In this document: positions 53,029 through 59,630 of the stretch, piece by piece | Layout of the letters: every line of letters begins with the position of its first letter | Numbering within the stretch: the stretch's first letter is position 1 | Notes under the pieces: model-generated | Databases searched by the model: none | Told to the model about the DNA's origin: nothing | The model's input: only the letters and a program-made list of their open reading frames with translations | Translations under genes and position numbers: made by a program | Assembly (NCBI RefSeq): GCF_011455875.1 | Contig: NZ_CP015031.1 | Location: 1,593,405 to 1,657,404 of the forward strand | Direction: 5' to 3' | Length of the DNA: 64,000 bases | Source: Basfia succiniciproducens | GTDB lineage: Bacteria; Pseudomonadota; Gammaproteobacteria; Enterobacterales; Pasteurellaceae

Positions 53029-56000
53029 CTACACAACCCTATCTTCTTCCGTAACCGAGGTTAATTTCGCCAATTTCGGGGCAAGGTAATTCCGCATATC
53101 GTCCATCAGCGAATAAACCACAGGTACGAAAACCAAACTCAACAGAGTGGAAGCAGTTAAGCCACAAATCACAGCAATTGCCATAGGAGCTCGGAATGCT
53201 GCACTTGCACCACCGGCAAAAACAGCAGGGATCATACCTGCTACCATAGCAATAGTGGTCATGATAATCGGGCGGACGCGTTCTGCGCCTGATTGAATCA
53301 GCGCGGTGGTGCGTTCCACCCCTTGTTGACGTTTTTCAATCACAAAATCCACCAGCAGAATCGAGTTTTTGGTCACAATCCCCATCAACATCAAAATACC
53401 AATCACCGACGACATATCTAACGCGGCACCATACAACAACAAGCCTAACGCCGCCCCGCCGATAGAAAGCGGAAGTGCGGTCAAGATCGTGAACGGTTGT
53501 AAGAAATCTTTAAACAACAGTATCAGTACCAACAGTACCATTGCCACGCCTGTTGCCATGGCAAAACCGAATTGACTAAACATTTCATCCATATATTCGG
53601 CATCACCGGCAGACGGCACACGCACGCCGTCGGGCAGGTTTTGCATTATCGGTAGTTCGTTGATTTGCGATAAGGCGGTACCGATGGTTTGCCCAACTGC
53701 CAAATCCGCTTCCACTGCAATACGGCGTTCGCGATCAAAGCGTTCCAAACTTGCCGAACCTGCCCCAAACTGAATATCCGCAATTGTGTTTAGGATAACC
53801 GTACCACCGTTACTACTGGCTACACGTAGATGTTGTAATACTTCGGGTTGATTGCGTTCGTTTTCCGACAGCGTTACCCGAATCGGAATTTGTCGGTCTG
53901 GTAAATTGAAACGTGCGGCGTTGCCGTCTGTTGTACCCAAAGTTGCAATTTGTAGTAAATTTCCGACCGCTTGTGAGCTAATACCGGCTTGAGCAGCTTC
54001 GTTTTTTCGCAGTTTGACTTGCAATTCCGGCTTGACTAACGGTGCATTAATTTGCACATTTTCAATGGATTTTATTTCTTGCATTTGTTTTTTTAATTTG
54101 GCAGCTGTTTGATCAAGTTTTACCGGATCGTTACCTGTCAGTAAAATTGACACATCGCGCCCTGCCATTTCATTGCGGAAATTGGTGCGAATATCGGCGA
54201 ATTTAACCAACTCATCACGTAATTTATCTTCAAATTCCTTTTGTGAAACCGATCGTTCCTTGTAAGGTTTGAGCTTAATCAGCACTTCGCCTTTGTTAAT
54301 TTCACTACTCCCTGCGGTGGTAAACACTAGATCTACCTCATTAAACTCACGAATGATACGGTCAAGCTGTTGTAGCATGTCATCGGTTTGCGCTAACGGA
54401 CTGCTTGGTGGCAAGGTAATGTCAATTTGGCTCATCCCCGTATCGCCTTTTGGTACAAAGCCTGTTGGGAGTTGTGGAATTATCATCGCTGACATCAACA
54501 ACAGCCCACCGCCCATTAGCAATGTGGTTTTGCGAAATTGCAGGGCTTTTGCTAAGAGACTCAAATAGCTTTTCTTCAGTCGTCCTACATGTTGCGCAGT
54601 ATGATGTTCGGAAATATGTGGTTTTAGTAAATAAGCAGCCAATAAGGGGATAGCAAGGCGAGCGACCACCAAGGAACTCAACACTGCCGCGGCGACCGTT
54701 GTACCAAACTGCCCGAAATATTGTCCGGTCATACCGTCAATAAAACTCACCGGCAGGAATACGGCAACAATACTGGCGGTAATGGCAACAACAGCCAAAC
54801 CAATAGCATCAGATGCATCCAATGCAGCTTGAAAAGGACGTTTGCCTTGCTGCATATGGGTTTCAATGTTTTCAATCTCGACAATTGCATCATCCACCAA
54901 AATTCCAATCACCAACGTAATCGCCAACAATGAAATACTGTTGAGCGTGTAACCAAGCAATTTCATTATCCAAAAGGCAGGCAAAATGGAAAGCGGTAAG
55001 GCAATCGCCGCCACTAAGGTAGCGCGCCAGTTACGCAAAAACAGCCATACCACCAGTACCGTTAAAGCTGCACCTTCCAGTAATGTGGAAATTGCCACAT
55101 CGTAGTTTTCACGCGTGGTATCTACCGAGTTATGCACTTCAGTTAAGTGAATATCGGGGTAAGTTTCGATTAGCTTTTTCAACGCTTGCTGAATGCCGCT
55201 TTCCACCACCGTATCGCTGGAGCCTTTGGAGCGAAACACTTGGAAACCCAACACTTCACGCCCATTTAAACGGGTTCGGCTACGCATTTCGGCGTGACTG
55301 TCAGTAATGGTAGCAAGTTCCGACAATTTCACTTTGCGGTTATCGCTTAACGCAATCGGTAAATTGGCAAGATCGTCTAAGTTTATTTGGCTACCGATCA
55401 CTCGGACAGATTGTTCCTGATTAAACCATTCCACTCGACCTGCCGGTACATTAGCATTGGTTTGAGCAAGTTGTTGGCTAACCTGTTCGGCGGTAATCTC
55501 CAAAGCATTAAGTTTTGTTGATTGCAACGCCACACGGATTTCACGTTTTTCACCACCCAAGCGTTTCACTTGTTGCACGCCATTAACGGCTAACAATTCA
55601 CGGCTGACCGCATCATCAATAAACCATGCTAGCTCGGTTTGGTTCATATTCAGCGACTGCACCGCATAATAGCCCAGTGCGGCTCCTTCAGTGTCCATTC
55701 GCTCAACAATAGGATTATCAATATTTTGTGGCAAATCGCCACGAATTTGCGTAATCGCATTACGCACATCGTTCACCGCACGGTCGGTATCGGTTTCCAA
55801 ACGGAATTCCACCGAAGTGGTGGACGTACCTTCGGTAATGCTGGAGGTAATATGGCGCACGCCCGCCATACCGGCAACCGCGTCTTCTACGCGGCGGGTA
55901 ACCGAATTTTCCAGTTCGTCGGGCGAAGCCCCCGTTTGCGAAATTGTAATATTAACTGCAGGAAAGCTGATATTCGGGTCGGCGTTAATCGGCAGCGCCT

Positions 56001-56094
56001 GAAACGAACGAATTCCCATTATTGTCAAAAGCAAAAACAGCACAATAATCGGAATCGGATTGCGGATTGCCCAAGCGGAAATTCTGAAATTCAT
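53029..56094 (-). CDS. RND efflux pump, HAE1 (AcrB-like) family
   Basis: The 1021-residue inner-membrane transporter has the full RND plan: TM1 at about 10-30, a periplasmic porter domain, TM2-6 with the proton-relay aspartates in GILVDDAIVEIENIE (about 404-405), a second porter domain, and TM7-12 with the relay lysine in GIVTKNSILLVDF (about 935). This identifies it as a drug/proton antiporter of the HAE1 type. Its ATG overlaps the adaptor stop (TAATG). No outer-membrane TolC-like gene is adjacent, so it must borrow one. An uptake signal lies within the gene near 53472. Confidence 0.92.
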   Translation of the reverse strand: MNFRISAWAIRNPIPIIVLFLLLTIMGIRSFQALPINADPNISFPAVNITISQTGASPDELENSVTRRVEDAVAGMAGVRHITSSITEGTSTTSVEFRLETDTDRAVNDVRNAITQIRGDLPQNIDNPIVERMDTEGAALGYYAVQSLNMNQTELAWFIDDAVSRELLAVNGVQQVKRLGGEKREIRVALQSTKLNALEITAEQVSQQLAQTNANVPAGRVEWFNQEQSVRVIGSQINLDDLANLPIALSDNRKVKLSELATITDSHAEMRSRTRLNGREVLGFQVFRSKGSSDTVVESGIQQALKKLIETYPDIHLTEVHNSVDTTRENYDVAISTLLEGAALTVLVVWLFLRNWRATLVAAIALPLSILPAFWIMKLLGYTLNSISLLAITLVIGILVDDAIVEIENIETHMQQGKRPFQAALDASDAIGLAVVAITASIVAVFLPVSFIDGMTGQYFGQFGTTVAAAVLSSLVVARLAIPLLAAYLLKPHISEHHTAQHVGRLKKSYLSLLAKALQFRKTTLLMGGGLLLMSAMIIPQLPTGFVPKGDTGMSQIDITLPPSSPLAQTDDMLQQLDRIIREFNEVDLVFTTAGSSEINKGEVLIKLKPYKERSVSQKEFEDKLRDELVKFADIRTNFRNEMAGRDVSILLTGNDPVKLDQTAAKLKKQMQEIKSIENVQINAPLVKPELQVKLRKNEAAQAGISSQAVGNLLQIATLGTTDGNAARFNLPDRQIPIRVTLSENERNQPEVLQHLRVASSNGGTVILNTIADIQFGAGSASLERFDRERRIAVEADLAVGQTIGTALSQINELPIMQNLPDGVRVPSAGDAEYMDEMFSQFGFAMATGVAMVLLVLILLFKDFLQPFTILTALPLSIGGAALGLLLYGAALDMSSVIGILMLMGIVTKNSILLVDFVIEKRQQGVERTTALIQSGAERVRPIIMTTIAMVAGMIPAVFAGGASAAFRAPMAIAVICGLTASTLLSLVFVPVVYSLMDDMRNYLAPKLAKLTSVTEEDRVV

Positions 56095-57209
56095 TATTCC
56101 GCTCCCTTCGATAATACTGCTTCCACTTGATCACCTTCATTGATCAATGCGCCTGCTTTTTGCACGACTTGCTCGCCAACTTGCAAACCTGACAAGACTT
56201 CAGCTTGGATTTGGCTCACTTCGCCAAGAGTAATCTTACGGCGAACTACCATACCATCGGCATTTACCACCATAACAAAGTGATTGCCGTCAGCACCAAA
56301 ATTCACTGCGCTGAACGGTACGGCAATTTGTGCCGTCATTTCAGGTAACTGAACGGCAGCATTTATAGGTGTGCCAAATGGCACTTGCAACTTTTCCTGT
56401 AAGGCAATATGAACTTTAGCTGTGTGGGTTGCACTGTCTATTTGGGAAGAAATTAAGCGAATTAGACCGCTTGTAACCTTATCAAGCATTTGCACATTAG
56501 CAACCAAACCTGTTTTCAATACCGAAATCTCGTCAGCACTGGCTCGCACCACGGCTTCCAATACACCATCACGCGCAATATGAAATAAGGCGTTGCTGTC
56601 GGTTAAGTTACCCGCTTGTGCCGAACGTTGCGTAACAATGCCGCTCGTTGGGGCAAGAACTTCCGCTTTTTTACGTTGATGACGACTATCGTCAAGCTGT
56701 GCCTGGACCTGTGCAATTTCAGCTTTTGCCGCCTGTATCGCAGCCCTTGCACTTTCTGCTTTAGCTCGTTGCTGATCTAATTCCTGACGACTGACCGCAT
56801 CCGTTTTTATCAACTGCTGATAGCGTTTAAGCGTTGCTTCCGCCTCTTTTAATGTGGATTGTTGTGATACTAAATTGGCTTTGGCTCGCTGTAGTAAAGC
56901 ATCATTTTGGCGAAATTGCGATTGCACTTGGCTTTGTTCCAAGGTAGCTAAAACTTGTCCTTGCTCCACCCAATCGCCCACTTCTGCTTTCACATCCAAT
57001 ACCTGCAAGCCTTGTAATGGCGTGCCGACAGACACATCATCTTTTGCCTGGATTGAACCGGAGAGCAATAAGCGGTAATTCAGTTGAGTCGGCTGAACTT
57101 GTACCACGTTCACTTTCATGCGTGATGTGGTTTCCGCAACTTCCGTTTGCGCTTCGCCGCAAGCGGTCAAAGCCAGCGCCAATAATAAAATCAAGTATTT
57201 TTTCTTCAT
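56094..57209 (-). CDS. RND membrane fusion (adaptor) lipoprotein
   Basis: The start at 57209 gives 371 residues beginning with a lipoprotein signal MKKKYLILLLALALTACGEA (lipidated Cys17); the much longer open frame upstream overlaps the preceding gene and is rejected. Domains follow the AcrA order: lipoyl half (GTPLQGLQVLDVKAEVGDWV, about 60-79), a coiled-coil hairpin (about 95-185), second lipoyl half (APTSGIVTQRSAQAGNL), beta-barrel and membrane-proximal domains. It bridges the RND pump to an outer-membrane channel. It begins 5 bp after the six-TM gene. Confidence 0.9.
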   Translation of the reverse strand: MKKKYLILLLALALTACGEAQTEVAETTSRMKVNVVQVQPTQLNYRLLLSGSIQAKDDVSVGTPLQGLQVLDVKAEVGDWVEQGQVLATLEQSQVQSQFRQNDALLQRAKANLVSQQSTLKEAEATLKRYQQLIKTDAVSRQELDQQRAKAESARAAIQAAKAEIAQVQAQLDDSRHQRKKAEVLAPTSGIVTQRSAQAGNLTDSNALFHIARDGVLEAVVRASADEISVLKTGLVANVQMLDKVTSGLIRLISSQIDSATHTAKVHIALQEKLQVPFGTPINAAVQLPEMTAQIAVPFSAVNFGADGNHFVMVVNADGMVVRRKITLGEVSQIQAEVLSGLQVGEQVVQKAGALINEGDQVEAVLSKGAE

Positions 57210-57214
57210 AAATC

Positions 57215-58069
57215 CTACACCTCCACCCGCTTGCCAATATCTTTCAAATTGGAAAACTCCTCCAGCAATCGCGGCATATCGTCCAGGCTCATGGCAAATT
57301 GCCATAAGTAGGTAATCACCGCATAAATATGCCCGGCTTTTACGCCTTGGGTGGTGGCGATTTGCACCACGGTGACGCCGAACAGCAGCGCCATCGCCAC
57401 GCCAATCCACAAATAACCCGCCGCTTCACGATTGGAAATGCGGATACGCAGTTTTGCCAGCCAGCCGTAGTGTTTGTTGAGCTGGTAGCCGTTGTTGCGC
57501 TCGATGACGTCCACTTCTTTTTCCAAACGGTTGTTGAGTTTGAGGTAGAGCAAATCATTGGTTTTGGCGTATTTCGGCATTAAAAAGGCGAAGAACGCCA
57601 AAATCGCACAAGCGGTAACCCCTGCCCAGAATTCCAGAATCAGCAACATCAGCGCCGAGCCGATAATCTGAAAAGCGGACATCATCAAAATCGGCAAATG
57701 CTGCTCGAAGAAATCCACAAACTGGCGGGATAGCGCAACGCGTGCGGTAACGGAAGAGGTATCCAAGCCTTTCGCACGCTGGCTTGCCACCACCGGCACG
57801 GCAAGTTCCGCATAAATTCGGGCGAATGCGCGGGTATCCACCGCGCGGCGCATGGCGCCGATACTCCAGATAACCAGCACCAACAATGAATAAGAAAGCG
57901 ATGTCCACACATCGCCGCTCATCATCGCATTAACCGCGAAACTGCCGAATACGGGATAGGTCAAAAATAAAACGTTTTCCGCCGCCACTAAACCAAAAGT
58001 GCCGGCAAGGCGTTTTTTGTTGTTTTTAGCGATGGATTTTAAGTTGCCCAAGGCATTGGATGTCTGCAT
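57215..58069 (-). CDS. Six-transmembrane ABC exporter-like membrane protein without ATPase domain
   Basis: The 284-residue protein is the membrane half of an ABC exporter. Hydrophobic segments lie at about 22-42, 57-72, 130-165 (two) and 225-270 (two), with the cytoplasmic coupling loop DTSSVTARVALSRQFVDFFE. No Walker A, signature or Walker B follows; the frame simply stops at VEV. Stand-alone six-TM proteins of this kind are found next to MarR regulators in some Neisseria and Pasteurellaceae, from memory. Its ATG overlaps the marR stop (shared base 58069). Role unknown; it may modulate or supply substrate to the pump. Confidence 0.75.
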   Translation of the reverse strand: MQTSNALGNLKSIAKNNKKRLAGTFGLVAAENVLFLTYPVFGSFAVNAMMSGDVWTSLSYSLLVLVIWSIGAMRRAVDTRAFARIYAELAVPVVASQRAKGLDTSSVTARVALSRQFVDFFEQHLPILMMSAFQIIGSALMLLILEFWAGVTACAILAFFAFLMPKYAKTNDLLYLKLNNRLEKEVDVIERNNGYQLNKHYGWLAKLRIRISNREAAGYLWIGVAMALLFGVTVVQIATTQGVKAGHIYAVITYLWQFAMSLDDMPRLLEEFSNLKDIGKRVEV

Positions 58070-58506
58070 TATTCCACCCCTAAATTTTTGCTTAAGACTT
58101 TGTTTAAGCGGATTAAATCCTGCACCAAGGTCGCCAGTTTTTCTTCGCCGAATTCGACCGCACTTTGTTGCTCCGCCGCCGTTTGCGCTTCAATAATCGG
58201 CGCAATCACGGCAAAACCGTCTGCGGTCAAATTCATCAACTTACCGCGCTTGTCATTCGGGTCGGGCACAAACGCCAACCAGCCGCGTTCAACAAGCTGT
58301 TTGCACACAAACGACACCGTCTGCTTCGGCAATTCCCAATCCGCCACAATGTCTTTCTGCGAACAGCCCTGATGGTGATAAACGGAATACAGCACGACAT
58401 ATTCGTTCTCCGCCAAGCCCATTTTTCTTGCGTACTTCATGTAAATCTGAAGCGACTGCATCATGGTTTCGGCTAATAAATCAATGGAAGTGATATGGTT
58501 TTGCAT
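58069..58506 (-). CDS. MarR-family transcriptional regulator
   Basis: The 145-residue protein has the MarR winged helix. The recognition-helix region is ELPKQTVSFVCKQLVERGWL (about residues 58-77), the wing is FVPDPNDKRGKLMNLTADGF (about 79-98), and helices at both ends form the dimer. It is the first gene of the efflux operon and is expected to repress it. Two near-identical inverted repeats overlap the promoter just upstream (58515-58531 and 58549-58565). A uptake signal is embedded in the coding region near 58158. Confidence 0.92.
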   Translation of the reverse strand: MQNHITSIDLLAETMMQSLQIYMKYARKMGLAENEYVVLYSVYHHQGCSQKDIVADWELPKQTVSFVCKQLVERGWLAFVPDPNDKRGKLMNLTADGFAVIAPIIEAQTAAEQQSAVEFGEEKLATLVQDLIRLNKVLSKNLGVE

Positions 58507-58514
58507 GGTATTAA

Positions 58515-58531
58515 GGTCTAATATTGGACTA
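58515..58531. promoter_or_regulatory. MarR-type operator, copy 1 (promoter-distal, near marR start)
   Basis: GGTCTAATATTGGACTA, an imperfect inverted repeat GTC-N8-GAC, located between the promoter and the marR start. It is the same as copy 2 except for a few bases. Confidence 0.7.
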
Positions 58532-58543
58532 AATGAAAGCGGT

Positions 58544-58571
58544 ATTTTAGTCTAATTTTGGACTTTGTCAA
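58544..58571 (-). promoter_or_regulatory. marR-efflux operon promoter with embedded operator copy 2
   Basis: TTGACA (58566-58571, minus strand) and TAAAAT (58544-58549) are 16 bp apart, a near-consensus promoter. The spacer contains AGTCTAATTTTGGACTT (58549-58565), the second copy of the inverted repeat, so binding there would block RNA polymerase. The two copies are 34 bp apart, about three helical turns. Confidence 0.75.
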
Positions 58572-58588
58572 TCGTGGGGGTATAAAAA

Positions 58589-58618
58589 TGCCTGTCTGAA
58601 AGTGGTTTCAGACAGGCA
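58589..58618 (-). terminator. Terminator made of two inverted Neisseriaceae-type uptake sequences
   Basis: TGCCTGTCTGAAA and its exact complement form a perfect 13-bp stem with loop GTGG, followed on the minus strand by TTTTTA-type sequence. It ends the quinone oxidoreductase relic. The 12-mer TGCCTGTCTGAA equals the TG-wadDUS dialect of Neisseriaceae as I recall it and is unrelated to the Pasteurellaceae signal used elsewhere here. Confidence 0.8.
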
Positions 58619-58632
58619 ATATCTCTTTTCCT

Positions 58633-58761
58633 TTACAGCCTTACCAAAATCTTGCCAATTTGGGCATTGCTTTCCATATAACGATGGGCGCCGGCAATGT
58701 CATCAAAAGCAAAAACCTTGTCAATTTCAGGTTGTAGCTGATCGCTTGGCGTATTACTCAC
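58633..58761 (-). pseudogene. C-terminal relic of a zinc-type alcohol dehydrogenase / quinone oxidoreductase
   Basis: On the minus strand the frame ending in TAA at 58633-58635 reads QLQPEIDKVFAFDDIAGAHR followed by YMESNAQIGKILVRL. This is the unmistakable end of medium-chain NAD(P)H:quinone oxidoreductases. Only about 40 codons remain and there is no start. Just upstream is the palindrome TACTCAC-GA-GTGAGTA (58755-58770), which could be the former operator of the gene, so an internal deletion may have joined the control region to the gene end. Confidence 0.75.
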
Positions 58762-58786
58762 GAGTGAGTATTATGAAAAAATCTGT

Positions 58787-58978
58787 TTATTTTTTCACTT
58801 CGATCGGCGTATATTCCACGGGAATCCAAGAATAGCCGCCTTTTTCTTCAGCACGGATATGACTGATACCGGGGAATGGTAAGTGATCACCAGCGATCCA
58901 AGTTTTATTTTTTGTTAATTCAGGTAATAAACGAAGACGTGCTTCTCTCGCCCCCTGCGCATTAACATCAAATGAAAA
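58787..58978 (-). pseudogene. C-terminal relic of a metallo-beta-lactamase-fold hydrolase
   Basis: The minus-strand frame ending at TAA 58787-58789 encodes SFDVNAQGAREARLRLLPEL, then TWIAGDHLPFPGISHIRAEE and WIPVEYTPIEVKK. This matches the last third of MBL-fold hydrolases (the HLPFPG histidine region). The upstream part is replaced by the uptake-signal dyad that terminates doxX. No start codon is present. I regard it as the stub of a deleted gene. Confidence 0.7.
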
Positions 58979-59015
58979 AGTGCGGTAAAAATCCTTAAAT
59001 TTTTACCGCACTTTT
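58976..59015 (-). terminator. doxX terminator from paired uptake signals
   Basis: AAAAGTGCGGTAAAAAT and ATTTTTACCGCACTTTT form a perfect 17-bp stem with a 6-nt loop, 8 bp after doxX, followed by T on the minus strand. It abuts the hydrolase relic. Confidence 0.88.
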
Positions 59016-59023
59016 AGTCTTAG

Positions 59024-59428
59024 TTATTTATTGAATTTTGCGTCAAGGGAAATTCTGCCTGCGCCTGTAATCATCAGAATTAAATAAGTCATGGAGTAAA
59101 GCACCGCTAATTCGCCTTGGTTTTCAACCGGGTTGAATAAGGTTTCGGCGCTTGCGTGGAACATGAAGTATGCCACCGCCATTTGACCCGCCAGGATAAA
59201 TGCGGTAAAGCGGGTGAACAAGCCCAGGATGATGAAGATTCCGCCCAGGGTTTCGATGATGCCGCCTACGCCCATTAATGATGTGAGCTCAACGCCGCCG
59301 GTTAATTTTTGTAAACCGTGTAATAAGAACATATAGCCGATGATGACACGGGTCAGTAATAAAATTACCGGGCTAAGGTTTGTCGCCAGAGTTTTGATTA
59401 AGTTGTCTAATTTGTAGATTGGATTCAT
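59024..59428 (-). CDS. DoxX-family membrane protein
   Basis: The 134-residue, four-segment membrane protein has the DoxX pattern: LLTRVIIGYMFLLHGLQKLT (about 26-45), GGIIETLGGIFIILGLFTRF (about 55-74), a third segment with MAVAYFMFH and a fourth near LYSMTYLILMITGAGRISLD. Members are linked to redox or thiol stress and respiration in various bacteria, but no single activity is established. Its upstream region duplicates the pirin/lysR control region, so it is probably a target of the LysR regulator at 62347. Confidence 0.85.
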   Translation of the reverse strand: MNPIYKLDNLIKTLATNLSPVILLLTRVIIGYMFLLHGLQKLTGGVELTSLMGVGGIIETLGGIFIILGLFTRFTAFILAGQMAVAYFMFHASAETLFNPVENQGELAVLYSMTYLILMITGAGRISLDAKFNK

Positions 59429-59511
59429 TTTGTTTTCCTTCTGTGAAATTGAAATTTAATTAACAAGAAACGTTTTATTGCGTTTCGATGTGATGCATTT
59501 TAATTAAATAC

Positions 59512-59570
59512 AAATTTGCAACAAGATACAAAAATCAAAAAATATTTTGCATAAATAGAAAGATAGAATG
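59512..59570. promoter_or_regulatory. Duplicated control segment, doxX copy
   Basis: The first 20 bases (AAATTTGCAACAAGATACAA) are identical to 62291-62310, and 31 of the next 39 also match. At the second copy the segment lies between pirin and lysR. It is the likely LysR binding region of doxX, about 85 bp before its start. No gene follows on the plus strand at this copy. Confidence 0.7.
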
Positions 59571-59584
59571 CGGAACGCCTGAAA

Positions 59585-59610
59585 TGAAAAGAGCGGATTT
59601 TATCCCGCTC
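59585..59610 (-). terminator. Terminator of the Kef-type antiporter gene
   Basis: GAGCGG / CCGCTC with an 8-nt loop, followed on the minus strand by TTTTC, 20 bp after the stop of the antiporter gene. Confidence 0.75.
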
Positions 59611-59630
59611 TTCAAGTTTGCTATTTGATT

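Noticed and set aside
58602-58835. 77-codon plus-strand frame over the relic region
   Set aside because: It runs antisense to the oxidoreductase and hydrolase stubs and through the foreign hairpin; the minus-strand frames have recognisable homology and this one does not.
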